This document shows, in pieces, positions 27,101-35,364 of a stretch of DNA of 64,000 nucleotides. Below the pieces are notes generated by a model. That model had not been told where the DNA came from. It saw only the letters and a list, made by a program, of their open reading frames with translations, and ran no database searches. The stretch is from Leucobacter chironomi DSM 19883 (GTDB taxonomy: Bacteria; Actinomycetota; Actinomycetes; Actinomycetales; Microbacteriaceae). The position numbers and the translations under genes were made by a program. The stretch covers positions 124,001-188,000 of the forward strand of contig NZ_ATXU01000007.1 in NCBI RefSeq assembly GCF_000421845.1, given 5' to 3'. Every line of letters begins with the position of its first letter. The stretch's first letter is position 1.

Positions 27101-27917
27101 GAACAACGGCCCCGACCGCCTGGTCGACCTCGTCGTCTCCGACGTGCTGACCGCCGGCGCCGGCCAGATCCAGAACCTCGTCTGCGAGTTCCCCGACGGC
27201 AGCACGGGCACGACCTGGGCCGGCCCCATGGAGCTCGCGACGCAGTTCGACTGCTCGGGGACGCTGCCGGGCCTCAAGGCCGGCCAGAGCCACCGAGACA
27301 CCGCGACGGTCTCCGCGCGCGGCGAGGTGAACGGCGCCACCGTGGTCGACAACGACGTGTGGAACGCCTACGCCAAGTCGTACGCGGTCGGCGACTACAC
27401 CTGGATCGACAAGAACAAGAACGGCAAGCAGGATGCGGGCGAGCCCGTGCTGCCCGGTGTCAAGGTCGAGCTGCTCAACGAGCGGGGCGAGGTCGTCGCG
27501 ACCACGAAGACCGATGATCGGGGCTTCTACAAGTTCGATCTGCTCGACGCGGGCACCTACCAGGTGCGGTTCACCCTCACCGAGGAGCAGGGCAAGCGCT
27601 ACCGCTTCACCACTCCGAACGTGGGCGACGCCGCAACCGACTCCGATGCGCTCACCGGCGGCAACCCGCTCGTGGGTGTGAGCAAGAAGTTCGTGCTCGA
27701 CGACAGCAACGCGGCGCTCACCCGCGACTATGCGAACGGCGTGGACGCCAGCGAGGGCATCGATCCGACCTGGGACGCCGGCGTGATCGAGATCGATCCG
27801 GTGTCGCCGCTGTCGGTGACGGGCTCCGATATCGGAGGCATCGTCGCGGCCGGGCTGGCACTGCTCGCGCTCGGCGGGACCGCCCTGACGATCCGTCGCC
27901 GCAGGGCGACGGCGTAG
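24192..27917 (+). CDS. Large cell-wall surface protein with SdrD B-type domain, copy 2
   Basis: 1241 aa from GTG 24192; a purine-rich site lies 9 nt upstream. Signal peptide 1-46 with cleavage after ALA, the same length as copy 1. Modules align with copy 1 throughout: GKSVAPVNLD, CxxC near 383, NIGRYCLDGQTLRVNVG, IEKWSDEGPGSGP, then the SdrD B-type domain from about 1066 (VGDYTWIDKNKNGKQDAGEP). Sorting signal LSVTG at 1207-1211, hydrophobic helix, then RRRR. The pair is a tandem duplication in which the C-terminal third is best conserved. No sortase gene is in the window, so one must be elsewhere. Confidence 0.85.
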   Translation: MSLNVGIDGSREVSRRQSRWKRAVSVVAALAMSLGLLTVGGTAALALPSGITAATIIDANGNPVAENAPLDEGTVLTLEVDYTESAKGQTVDFKLGPNATLGSPLPAGTSGIEKFELVNGDTVRVTFHNDENWPSGTIGGAFGLKFALDNISGSGPRPITWTIGGDEQSLIINVRDRDEVPPIVIPDTVGKSVAPVNLDRFVKQKQKPNGDYEFDFLDPAIANENITYTLTVNIPDGQSYPNYSIRDQLPAGMQYVGASGVAGAGGNVAATATLTQYAPGGVGGAAAGVTTNPVFAPAVQAGDSSFAGTIPLTGPATLTVTYQARIVDVATYQNELAAAYNGRTDPTAPGDYGITKTNTATFGPTSSTDTADFTIEGTVPGPCPSCNGVFGKSVEAGNWTKREFTTDVAGNILPEPADISYRLNANLGTWDGQNPHFTLNRNVVITDTLPAQASWKSGAGAVSLASGSTSPDFSALTLATGTCDAATIASDANIGRYCLDGQTLRVNVGKHKDTNVGILVNAQLNRLADPTTGNGAGLIVNGNTNVAGAISYRFRNTASFTFSDSSSAVTRDADVQPIQLPQDRTPGLNDSDAFTKAGPTGELSATAGEAKDIPYRFTVKTAKTSSSAGIVAQDLHLVDHIDLSVFDVTADALRAPNVVISGSYAGATLDAADFELSLNRLSASQGDLTIKLTQSGKDKVAAQPDERDLVVDLSLRTRILNGKETLDVKNVATLYGTGDEPAYWSEHNGSASSWGDELEARKRVWDSTKWNPFLKVAYENGKLSQPRYAYEIELLGHGSYNSANAPTVLDHLPANVDFVGFITSDDPAVWSNPQDSDAVPGPVTKNGIEASYDDATRTITIDQKTGRFPVLGKIPFRFVVEVNDGSQQVVNSLLLQGQSTPISTTTVDGISTPGVDIEKWSDEGPGSGPEYDANGALLNDGIVGDFDDPAAFKGKALAGGQSQQVNFTVSNNGPDRLVDLVVSDVLTAGAGQIQNLVCEFPDGSTGTTWAGPMELATQFDCSGTLPGLKAGQSHRDTATVSARGEVNGATVVDNDVWNAYAKSYAVGDYTWIDKNKNGKQDAGEPVLPGVKVELLNERGEVVATTKTDDRGFYKFDLLDAGTYQVRFTLTEEQGKRYRFTTPNVGDAATDSDALTGGNPLVGVSKKFVLDDSNAALTRDYANGVDASEGIDPTWDAGVIEIDPVSPLSVTGSDIGGIVAAGLALLALGGTALTIRRRRATA

Positions 27918-27938
27918 CGCTCGGCCGTTCCTCGGATC

Positions 27939-27978
27939 ACGGGGGCCGCCCCGGGGGAGACCCCGGGGCGGCCCCCGT
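27939..27978. terminator. Strong terminator after adhesin gene 2
   Basis: An 18-bp perfect stem (27939-27956 with 27961-27978, starting ACGGGGGCCGCCCCGG) closed by a GAGA tetraloop of the GNRA type. It is one of the most stable hairpins in the window and isolates the adhesin genes from ppgK. Confidence 0.9.
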
Positions 27979-28164
27979 CGCGTCTCAGGCGGTGGCCGGA
28001 CCTGTGCGGCTCGCGCGGTTGTCGTCCGTGCGAGCCCCGCTGGGCTCCCGGTGGGGGCTCCAGGGCTCTCCCGCGCGCGGTCCGCGTGTGCGACGATGGC
28101 TGTACCGAGCCGGAGCCTTGCACTGGAGCGAGGCGGGCAGACCGGTGAACTGGAGGAGATGCGG

Positions 28165-28899
28165 GTGAGCACTGCGTTCGGATTGGACATCGGCGGAACG
28201 GGCATCAAGGGCGGGGTCGTCGATCTCGCATCCGGCGAGTTGGTGAGCGAGCGCGTGCGTCTCGACACGCCGCAGCCCGCGACGGTCGCGGCGGTGCTCG
28301 ACACGGCTGCCGCCGTGGTGGCGCAGACCGGCTGGAGCGGCCCCATCGGCTGCGCCTTCCCGGGCGTCGTCAAAGACGGGGTCGTCGGATCCTCGGCGAA
28401 CATCGACGACGAGTGGCTGGGCGAGCACCTGGAGCGCCACCTCGCGGCACGTCTGAACGCGCCCGTGCGGTCGCTCAACGATGCCGATGCGGCGGGACTG
28501 GCGGAGATGCGTCTGGGCGCCGGAGTGGAGCGCGACGGCGTGGTGATGATGCTGACGCTGGGAACCGGCATCGGGTCGGCGCTCTTCGTCGACGGCCGGC
28601 TGGTGCCGAACACCGAGCTCGGGCACCTCGAGATCGACGGTGCGGTCGCCGAGTCGCGCGCCTCGGCGGCGGCGCGGGAGCGCGAGGGCCTGAGCTACGA
28701 GGAGTGGGCGGTGCGGCTGCAGCGCTACTTCTCGCACGTGGAGCAGCTGTTCTCGCCCGACCTCTTCATCGTGGGGGGCGGGATCAGTCGCAAGGCCGAT
28801 CGGTTCCTGCCGCTGATCTCGGTGCGCGCCGATCTGGTGCCGGCACGGCTGCGTCAGAACTCTGGGATCGTCGGCGCAGCCCTGCGCAGCATGGAGTAG
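28165..28899 (+). CDS. ppgK: Polyphosphate glucokinase
   Basis: 244 aa ROK-family kinase. The actinobacterial polyphosphate glucokinase pattern is clear: GLDIGGTGIKGGVVDL at residues 6-21, GCAFPGVV, LNDADAAGLAEM (catalytic Asp), LTLGTGIGSALF and LVPNTELGHLE. It phosphorylates glucose with polyphosphate (and often ATP) in the cytoplasm. GTG 28165 is favoured because GGAGG (28152-28156) sits 8 nt before it; ATG 28159 would be only 2 nt from that site. It is a single-gene unit, convergent with the SRPBCC gene. Confidence 0.92.
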   Translation: MSTAFGLDIGGTGIKGGVVDLASGELVSERVRLDTPQPATVAAVLDTAAAVVAQTGWSGPIGCAFPGVVKDGVVGSSANIDDEWLGEHLERHLAARLNAPVRSLNDADAAGLAEMRLGAGVERDGVVMMLTLGTGIGSALFVDGRLVPNTELGHLEIDGAVAESRASAAAREREGLSYEEWAVRLQRYFSHVEQLFSPDLFIVGGGISRKADRFLPLISVRADLVPARLRQNSGIVGAALRSME

Positions 28900-28911
28900 C
28901 GGACCCGGTTC

Positions 28912-29577
28912 CTACTCGGCCGGTCCCTGGCCGGTGTAGAAGCCGTAGGTGGCGTCGGCGCCGCGCGCCGCCGTCTCGGGGTCCGCTCCTGCGGCCTCGT
29001 GAGCGGCGCCCCACGCGTCTGCGGCGGCCCGGTAGAAGGCGCGTCCCTCGTCGGTGAACGCCCAGGCCTGGGCCTCGGCAGGCGACAGCGATGCGGATTG
29101 CGTGCCGAGGTGCAGTGCGAGCCCGAGCAGGCCGCCGTCCCAGCCGACGCCGGTGGCGCCGGGGCCGAAGACGTCCCACATCTCGGCTGGCACGTCGGCG
29201 GTCTTCGCGACGTGTTCGAGCTCGAAGCGAGTGCGTTCGGGGCCCTGCTCGACGAGGCGCACCGTCACCCAGGTCACGCCGCCGCCGAACTCCCAGGTGA
29301 CGCGGTACTCGGCCCGGCCGTCCGCCGGCGGCGTGCACTCCAGCACCTCGCCGCCCGCGTTGCCCTCGAGCTGGTAGCGCCCGCCGAGCCGCAGCTCTCC
29401 CGAGACGGGGAGGAACCACCGGGCGATCCGGTCGGCGCTGGTGGCCGCCTCCCACACGTCGTCGATGGCGGCCGGGTACTCCTGGCTGAGCGACTGCACG
29501 CGGGCGGGCGCGCCGTCCATCTCCTCGTCGCGCAGTTCGCGGCTGACGGCGGTGACCTGCGAGTTCACATCGATCAT
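28912..29577 (-). CDS. SRPBCC (AHSA1-like) domain protein
   Basis: 221 aa with an AHSA1/START-type fold at about residues 25-150 (YPAAIDDVWEAATSADRIARWFLPVSG, then GGRYQLEGNAGGEVLE). The family binds hydrophobic ligands; precise role unknown. The stop of the upstream ArsR gene overlaps its start (ATGA at 29577-29574), so the two are coupled. The ArsR/AHSA1 pair is common in actinobacteria and suggests a small ligand-responsive operon. Confidence 0.87.
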   Translation of the reverse strand: MIDVNSQVTAVSRELRDEEMDGAPARVQSLSQEYPAAIDDVWEAATSADRIARWFLPVSGELRLGGRYQLEGNAGGEVLECTPPADGRAEYRVTWEFGGGVTWVTVRLVEQGPERTRFELEHVAKTADVPAEMWDVFGPGATGVGWDGGLLGLALHLGTQSASLSPAEAQAWAFTDEGRAFYRAAADAWGAAHEAAGADPETAARGADATYGFYTGQGPAE

Positions 29578-30008
29578 GATCGTTCCTTCCTGTCGGGGCT
29601 GCCGGCGGCCGAGGAGCCGGGGCTCCTGCCGGGGGCATCGGTGGTGATGGCGGATCCGGCGTCGTCGTCGTGCTGCGCGGCGATCCGCCGTTCGCGTTTG
29701 CCGCGGGCTAGCTCGGTGCCGAGCGCGGCGAAGGGGCCGCGCCAGAAGCGTTCGAACGGGCTCAGCCACTCGCTCGCCTGCTGGAGCCCCTGCGGGTCGA
29801 CCGCGTAGAGCCGTCGGGCGCCGTCGGGCCGCACGGAGGCGAAGCCGTGCTCGCGCAGCACGCGGAGGTGCTGGGAGACGGCGGGCTGGGTGATGCCGAA
29901 CTCCTGCGAGATCACTGCGGCGATGCTGCCCGCGCTCTCCTCGCCATCGGCGATGAGTTCGAGGATTCGCCGGCGGACGGGGTCTCCGAGGATGTCGAGC
30001 GCGTGCAT
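29574..30008 (-). CDS. ArsR-family transcriptional repressor
   Basis: 144 aa. Winged helix at about residues 1-90 (ALDILGDPVRRRILELIADG, then GITQPAVSQHLRVLREHGFASV). No cysteine pair for metals is present in the recognition helix, so a metal sensor is unlikely; this fits the ArsR partners of AHSA1 proteins. The last 40 residues are a disordered, charged tail. ATG 30008 gives the usual N-terminus MHALDILGD; ATG 30029, seven codons upstream, falls in the probable operator. Confidence 0.87.
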   Translation of the reverse strand: MHALDILGDPVRRRILELIADGEESAGSIAAVISQEFGITQPAVSQHLRVLREHGFASVRPDGARRLYAVDPQGLQQASEWLSPFERFWRGPFAALGTELARGKRERRIAAQHDDDAGSAITTDAPGRSPGSSAAGSPDRKERS

Positions 30009-30028
30009 GCCTCCATGATTCACCCGCA

Positions 30029-30040
30029 ACTTATATAAGT
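30029..30040 (-). promoter_or_regulatory. Probable ArsR autoregulatory operator
   Basis: ACTTATATAAGT, a perfect 12-bp palindrome of A+T-rich sequence in otherwise GC-rich DNA, 21 nt before the ArsR start. The TATATA inside it may be the -10 box, so a bound repressor would block its own operon. Confidence 0.6.
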
Positions 30041-30098
30041 CAAGGATGAAATATGGGGGTCGCGAGTGCCGCCCATCGAGACCGGGCGGGCGCGGCCG

Positions 30099-31046
30099 TC
30101 AGGCGTGCGCCGCGCAGGCCGCCGCCGGGTGCGCCGCGCAGGCCACGAGGCGGGACCGGCAGCTCGGATCGGTGCAGTTCGCCAGCCGGTTCGATGCGGC
30201 CCCGCACACTTCGCAGCGTCCGAGCACCGCGGCCCCCGGAGCGAAGTCGAGAGCCTCGCGCCCGTCGAACACGGCGAGCGAGCCCTCCCACAGCCCGTCG
30301 TTGCCGAACGCCTCGCCGTAGCGCACGATACCGCCGTCGATCTGGTAGACCTCCTCGAAGCCGCGCTCGCGCATGGCGGCGGAGAGGATCTCGCAGCGGA
30401 TTCCGCCCGTGCAGTAGGTGACGACCGGGCGGTGCTTGAGATCGTCGTAGGCGCCGCTGTCGATCTGCGCGATGAAGTCGTGCGTCGTCTCGACCTCGGG
30501 CACCACGGCACCCCTGAATCGCCCGATCTCCGCCTCCCAGGCGTTGCGGCCGTCGAAGAACACCACGTCGTCGCCGCGCTCGCGCACCAGCTCGTTCACC
30601 GCGTGCGGCGAGAGATGCGTGCCGCCGCCGATCACGCCGGAGGCGTCGACCCGCAGCTCGTCCGGGATGCCGAAGGCGACGAGCTCGTCGCGCACTTTGA
30701 CGCTCAGCTTGGGGAAGTCGGCGATGCGTCGCCAGGGTGCCGGGCGCGTCTTCCCGGTGAACGCCGCAGGCCGCTGCTGGGCTCCGGGCGCGGCGTCGGC
30801 GAAGCCCGTGCCCTCGCTCCACTTGGGCTCGAGTCCGGCGAAGGGCGCGTATTCGCGGGTGCGTCGCAGGTAGCGCTTGCACGCGTCGAGCTCGCCGCCC
30901 ACGGTGCCGTTGATGCCGTGCGGCGAGATGATGATCCGCCCCCGCAGGCCGAGTGATTCGCAGAGCTCCCGCTGCCACAGCCGCACCGCCTCGGGGTCGG
31001 TCACCGGCGCGAAGACGTAGTACAGCAGGATCTTGGGCTCGCTCAC
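30099..31046 (-). CDS. trhO: tRNA uridine 5-oxyacetic/hydroxylation rhodanese TrhO
   Basis: 315 aa. N-terminal acylphosphatase-like region ([20 protein letters not shown]), rhodanese domain with active loop CTGGIRCE (Cys212), and a C-terminal cysteine cluster ([14 protein letters not shown], then CRSRLVAC) that may bind zinc. This matches TrhO (YceA), which makes 5-hydroxyuridine at tRNA position 34 using oxygen. It is divergent from the decarboxylase gene. The C-terminal tail is an alanine/histidine-rich repeat ([13 protein letters not shown]). Confidence 0.9.
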   Translation of the reverse strand: MSEPKILLYYVFAPVTDPEAVRLWQRELCESLGLRGRIIISPHGINGTVGGELDACKRYLRRTREYAPFAGLEPKWSEGTGFADAAPGAQQRPAAFTGKTRPAPWRRIADFPKLSVKVRDELVAFGIPDELRVDASGVIGGGTHLSPHAVNELVRERGDDVVFFDGRNAWEAEIGRFRGAVVPEVETTHDFIAQIDSGAYDDLKHRPVVTYCTGGIRCEILSAAMRERGFEEVYQIDGGIVRYGEAFGNDGLWEGSLAVFDGREALDFAPGAAVLGRCEVCGAASNRLANCTDPSCRSRLVACAAHPAAACAAHA

Positions 31047-31292
31047 CCGTCCATGCTACGCGCGCCTCGCCCCGTCCCCGCCTCGCCCCTATCGCTCGGC
31101 GACGGTGAGGAGGTGGGAGATTCCGACGGTTTTCGGCGCCGTGAGATTGTCGGGTTCTCCGAAAGATGCGATGCAGGTGCGCGAGAGCGCCGGGACAGGC
31201 GCGAAGGCGGGCTCCGCTGTGCGACACTGGCCTCGGGGCAGCGCCCGCGAGCGCACGCGCCGAAGCGACCCACTCCTGAGAGGCGGAGAACG

Positions 31293-32681
31293 ATGAACCA
31301 GCCCGACCACGCGCGCATGCACTCCGTCTCGGACGAGACCCGCGGCATCGTCGATCTGGTGCTCGACTACTCGCGGCGCCGCATTCTCGCGACCGATACG
31401 CCGCTCGACCACGCCGTCTCACCCAAGGAGCTGCGCCGCCTGGCCGGTCCCACCATCAGCGAAGAGGGCCTGGGGAGCCGCCGAGCGCTGTCGGTGTTCG
31501 AGCATATTCTCGCTCCGGCATGCATCACCACCGACCACCCGCAGTACCTCTCGTTCATCCCCTCCGCGCCCTCGAAGGCCGCGATCGCCTTCGACCTCGT
31601 GGTCTCGGCGAGCGCGCTCTACGGCGGCTCGTGGATGGAGGGCGCGGGTGCGGTCTACGCCGAGAACGAGGTGCTGAGCTGGCTCGCTGCTGAGTTCGGG
31701 CTGCCCCAGGGAGCAGGCGGCGTCTTCGTGCAGGGCGGCACCATCGGCAACCTCTCCGCACTCGTCGCGGCCCGCGACCAGGCCCGCTCGAAGCGCGAGG
31801 CGGCGGGGGCGGCTGCGCGCCCGGAGAACGGCTGGGCGGTGGTCTGCAGCGCCGAGGCGCACTCCTCGATCAAGTCGGCGGCCCGGGTGATGGACGTCGA
31901 CGTGGTGCCGGTGGCGGCCGACGCCGACGGCGTGCTGCGCGCGGGGGCGGTGCGCGAGGCCCTCGAAGCGCACGGCGACCGGGTCTTCGCGGTGGTCGCC
32001 ACGGGCGGTTCGACGAACTTCGGGGTGGTCGACGACATCGCGGGGATCGCCGCTCTGAAAGACGACTTCGACTTTTGGCTGCACGTCGACGGCGCCTACG
32101 GGCTCACCGCGATGCTCTCCCCGCTCGGTCGCCCGCACTTCGCGGGCGTCGAGCGCGCCGACTCGGTGATCGTCGACCCGCACAAGTGGCTCTTCGCGCC
32201 CTACGACGTCTGCGCGCTCATCTACCGCGATCCGGAAGCCGGCCGGCAGGCGCACACCCAGCACGCCGAGTACCTCGACGTGCTCACCGAGCAGGCGCAC
32301 TACGATCCCTCCGACTACTCGATCCAGCTCACCCGGCGGCCGCGCGGGCTGCCGCTCTGGTTCTCGCTCGCCACCTACGGCGCCGCGGCGTATCGGGACG
32401 CCGTCACGCACTCGATCGCGCTCGCCCGGAGCATCGCCGACGAGATCGAGCGCCGCCCGGGTCTGCGCCTGGTGCGTCAGCCGCAGCTGTCGGTGGTGGT
32501 GTTCGAGCGCGACGGCTGGGAGCGCGCCGACTACGACCAGTGGTCGGATCGTCTGCTCGACGAGCAGCGGGCCTTCGTGGTGCCGAGCTCGCATGCGGGG
32601 CGCCCCAACACCCGCTTCGCGATCGTGAACCCGCTGACCACCTTCGAGCAGCTCACCGAGATCCTCGACACGATGGCGTGA
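31293..32681 (+). CDS. PLP-dependent group II decarboxylase (aromatic/aspartate type)
   Basis: 462 aa. The PLP lysine is Lys298 in DPHKWLF; HVDGAYG supplies the cofactor-binding aspartate, and PQYLSFIPSAPSKAA is the N-terminal substrate loop of the family. Members decarboxylate aromatic L-amino acids, L-glutamate, L-aspartate or 2,4-diaminobutyrate; I cannot choose from sequence. ATG 31293 has a GGCGGAG site just upstream. The 246-bp region shared with trhO shows no clear promoter dyad. Confidence 0.88.
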   Translation: MNQPDHARMHSVSDETRGIVDLVLDYSRRRILATDTPLDHAVSPKELRRLAGPTISEEGLGSRRALSVFEHILAPACITTDHPQYLSFIPSAPSKAAIAFDLVVSASALYGGSWMEGAGAVYAENEVLSWLAAEFGLPQGAGGVFVQGGTIGNLSALVAARDQARSKREAAGAAARPENGWAVVCSAEAHSSIKSAARVMDVDVVPVAADADGVLRAGAVREALEAHGDRVFAVVATGGSTNFGVVDDIAGIAALKDDFDFWLHVDGAYGLTAMLSPLGRPHFAGVERADSVIVDPHKWLFAPYDVCALIYRDPEAGRQAHTQHAEYLDVLTEQAHYDPSDYSIQLTRRPRGLPLWFSLATYGAAAYRDAVTHSIALARSIADEIERRPGLRLVRQPQLSVVVFERDGWERADYDQWSDRLLDEQRAFVVPSSHAGRPNTRFAIVNPLTTFEQLTEILDTMA

Positions 32682-32700
32682 CCCCGGAGTGGCGAAGCGT

Positions 32701-32731
32701 TTGACCTTGACGTAACGTCAAGATCTAGCGT
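32701..32731 (+). promoter_or_regulatory. MerR-type promoter with operator dyad
   Basis: TTGACC (-35, 32701-32706) and TAGCGT (-10, 32726-32731) are separated by 19 bp, as in MerR-activated promoters. The spacer holds the perfect dyad CTTGACGT-A-ACGTCAAG (32706-32722). It lies just before the MerR-family gene, so it should be an autoregulated promoter. Confidence 0.8.
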
Positions 32732-32776
32732 GGAGACCGAGCCGGGAGACGCCCGGCCGAATCTCCGGAGGGCAGC

Positions 32777-33607
32777 GTGGAGTACTCGATCCAGCAGATC
32801 GCCCGAGCCGCGGGCACGACCTCGCGCACCCTGCGTCACTACGACGGCATCGGGCTCGTGCGCCCGAGTCGCATCGGCGGCAACGGCTACCGCTACTACG
32901 ACGACCGCGCACTCGTGCGGTTGCAGCGGGTGCTGCTGCTGCGCGAGCTCGGGCTCGGGCTCGACGCCATCGGCGAGGTGCTCGAGGCGCAGGACGCGCA
33001 GGCGCGCGGCGGGGAGCACCCCGCAGCCGCTGAGGCGCGCGTGCTGCACTCGCACCTTGATCTGCTCCTGCGGGAGCGGGGGCGGATCGACGCGCAGATC
33101 GGATCGGTCGAGCGCACGATTGCGGCGCTCGCTCGTGCTGCCGACGGCTCTCCGGGGGAGACGGATGGACAGGAGGACCTCATGTCGGAGAACATGTTCG
33201 ACGGTTTCGACCACACCCGGTATCGGGAGGAGGTCGAGCGTCGCTGGGGCGCGAACGCCTACGCGAGCAGCGACCGCTGGTGGCGCAGCCTCGGCGACGC
33301 GGGCCGGGCCGAGTGGCGCGCCAGCATGGAGCAGCTGGGCCGGGACTGGATCGCGGCCGCCGAGAGCGGTGCGGATCCCGCCGCGCCCGTGGGCCAGGAG
33401 CTGGCCCGCCGCCACGTCGAGTGGCTGCGGGGCATTCCGGGCACGCCGGCGCACGGGGCCGGGGGAGACCTCGCCGGCTACGTGCTCGGCCTCGCCGAGA
33501 TGTACGTGGCCGACGAGCGCTTCGCCGAGAACTACGGCGGCGCGGCGGGCGCCGGGTTCGTGCGCGACGCGCTGCGCGCCTACGCGGAGCGCGAGCTCGC
33601 CGCATAG
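32777..33607 (+). CDS. MerR-family activator with TipAS ligand domain
   Basis: 276 aa. N-terminal MerR domain (residues 1-75: QIARAAGTTSRTLRHYDGIG, then NGYRYYDD), a coiled-coil dimerisation helix (about 90-120), and a C-terminal TipAS domain (about 150-276: RYREEVERRWGANAYASSDRWW). TipA-type regulators bind thiopeptide antibiotics or other large hydrophobic drugs and activate their own promoter. An ATG at 33183 inside the gene opens the TipAS part alone, like the TipAS short form of Streptomyces. GTG 32777 has GGAGGG 4 nt upstream. Confidence 0.9.
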   Translation: MEYSIQQIARAAGTTSRTLRHYDGIGLVRPSRIGGNGYRYYDDRALVRLQRVLLLRELGLGLDAIGEVLEAQDAQARGGEHPAAAEARVLHSHLDLLLRERGRIDAQIGSVERTIAALARAADGSPGETDGQEDLMSENMFDGFDHTRYREEVERRWGANAYASSDRWWRSLGDAGRAEWRASMEQLGRDWIAAAESGADPAAPVGQELARRHVEWLRGIPGTPAHGAGGDLAGYVLGLAEMYVADERFAENYGGAAGAGFVRDALRAYAERELAA

Positions 33608-33638
33608 TCGGCCCCGCGCCGGAGCGCGCGGTGCCGGC

Positions 33639-34457
33639 TCAGGCGCCGGTGCTGCTCGGCGCGGTGCGCGCCACCTCTTCGACGCGCGCGTCCTCGGCGG
33701 CGCGCGCGTCGTCGATGCGCTGCTGCTGCTCGGGCGTGCGCGCGAGCGGCGGCACGACCTCGTGCTGGTCGTTCACGATCACCACGTCGTGGTCGACGTG
33801 GTCGACCATCGCGTGCACGGCGTCGATGAAGTCGCGGCGGCGGATCGCGTCGAGCACGCGCGCGTGGTCGCGCTCCATCTCGGCGCCCGTGGCCACGTTG
33901 GCGAGACGTCCGCGGTGCTCGGGCGTGCGCAGCTGATCGTTGATGCCGGCGTAGAGCGAGGCGAGCAGCCGGTTCTTGGCCGAGTCGAAGACGAGGCGGT
34001 GGAACTTGCTGTCGAAGGCCGAGTTGTCGGAGCCGGCGGCGAGGCCGAGCACGGGGCAGCGGGTGCAGCCCACCTCTTCAGCGGCGGCCTGCTCCAGCGC
34101 GGCGACGTCTTCATCGGTGCGGTGCAGCGCGGCCTGCTGCGCGGCCTCGATCTCGAGCGCGCGGCGGTAGCTGAGGATCTCCTCGAGCGTGAAATCGTTG
34201 AGGAACTCGTTCAGCAGCGTGCTCGTGGGCGCCGAGGATCGCACGAAGGTGCCGCGGCCGGGCAGCGTTTCGAGCATGCCCATGCTGGCGAGCGATCGCA
34301 CCGCCTCGCGCACCGTGGAGCGGCCGACGCCGGTCTGCTCGGAGAGCTCGGGCTCGATCGGGATCCGGGTGCCCACAGGCCACTCGCCGGTCGTGATCTT
34401 GCGCCGCAGGTAGGCGAGTGTGGCACGGGCCCGTTCGGAACCTGTGGTGCTTGCCAT
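33639..34457 (-). CDS. GntR-family (FadR subfamily) repressor
   Basis: 272 aa. Winged helix at about 10-75 (LRRKITTGEWPVGTRIPIEP, then VGRSTVREAVRSLASMGMLE) and an all-helical FCD effector domain (about 95-235) with histidines that usually hold a metal (FHRLV, ERDHARVLDAI, AVHAMVDHV). Acid or sugar-acid effectors are usual. A -10-like TATACT lies at 34502-34507 on the minus strand. Its targets are not evident here. Confidence 0.88.
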   Translation of the reverse strand: MASTTGSERARATLAYLRRKITTGEWPVGTRIPIEPELSEQTGVGRSTVREAVRSLASMGMLETLPGRGTFVRSSAPTSTLLNEFLNDFTLEEILSYRRALEIEAAQQAALHRTDEDVAALEQAAAEEVGCTRCPVLGLAAGSDNSAFDSKFHRLVFDSAKNRLLASLYAGINDQLRTPEHRGRLANVATGAEMERDHARVLDAIRRRDFIDAVHAMVDHVDHDVVIVNDQHEVVPPLARTPEQQQRIDDARAAEDARVEEVARTAPSSTGA

Positions 34458-34653
34458 GCCTCGCCTCGCTTCGCCGCAGTGGATCCATCTGGTCCCGGCC
34501 CAGTATATCCGCGCGGGGGCGACGGGGGCTGCGCAGCCGTGGGATCCGGCCTAGGCTGGGGAAGATCCGGTTCGGCCGGTCGCAGCGAAGCGCACGCGGT
34601 GCCGCGCTGGGCGCATCGGGCGCCCGAAGAAGCTACCGAGGAAGGCTGAAGCG

Positions 34654-35211
34654 ATGACGCAGAGGAATCCGAGTCGAGGCGCGATCGATCCGTACGCCGG
34701 CATGCGAGAGGTGCCCGGCTTCACGCTGACGAGCGCCGATATCCAGGACGGTGAACCGCTGCCGGCGGAGCTGTACGCCGAGCCGGCGGGCGGGTCGAAC
34801 CGCTCGCCGCAGTTGAGCTGGTCGGGATTCCCCGCCGAGACCCGCAGTTTCGCCGTGACCTGCTTCGATCCCGACGCCCCCACGGGCTCCGGCTTCTGGC
34901 ACTGGGCGGTCGCGAACATCCCGGGGAGCGTTACGGAGCTGGCGGCGGGCGCCGGTTCGCCGGGCAGCGCACTGCTGCCGGCGGCGGCGCTCACGATGCC
35001 CAACGAGCAGCGGCAGCCGGCGTTCACGGGCGCCGCGCCGCCCGCCGGCACGGGCGTGCACCACTACTGGTTCGTGGTGCACGCGCTCGACGTCGAGCAC
35101 ATCGACGTCGACCCGCAGGCAACCCCCGCGGTCATGGGTTTCATGATGCGCGACGCGGTCATCGCGCGCGCGGTCATCGTCGCGACGGGGGAGTACGGGC
35201 AGGCGGCCTGA
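34654..35211 (+). CDS. YbhB/YbcL-type (PEBP) protein
   Basis: 185 aa. Phosphatidylethanolamine-binding-like fold with the family motifs SPQLSWSGFPAETRSFAVTCFDPDAP, GFWHWAVANIP and GVHHYWFVVHALD. Bacterial members are soluble; the function of actinobacterial ones is unknown. A possible -10 box TAGGCT is at 34552-34557, leaving a leader of about 90 nt with a GAGGAAGG site before ATG 34654. Confidence 0.9.
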   Translation: MTQRNPSRGAIDPYAGMREVPGFTLTSADIQDGEPLPAELYAEPAGGSNRSPQLSWSGFPAETRSFAVTCFDPDAPTGSGFWHWAVANIPGSVTELAAGAGSPGSALLPAAALTMPNEQRQPAFTGAAPPAGTGVHHYWFVVHALDVEHIDVDPQATPAVMGFMMRDAVIARAVIVATGEYGQAA

Positions 35212-35364
35212 TCGCCGGGCAGGCGCGGCGCTTCGCGATCCGCCCCGCCTTGGCAAGAAGGGGGTGTTCTGCCACACTGGCAGCGTCGGCCACCGCGCCG
35301 ACGACTTCGATTTCACAACGGATCGTCCGGCACGTACCTGCCGGTGGAACGAGAGGAAACCTCA

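Noticed and set aside
25611-28613. 1000-codon frame antisense to adhesin 2 and ppgK
   Set aside because: It crosses a strong terminator and two unrelated genes and has no recognisable domain.
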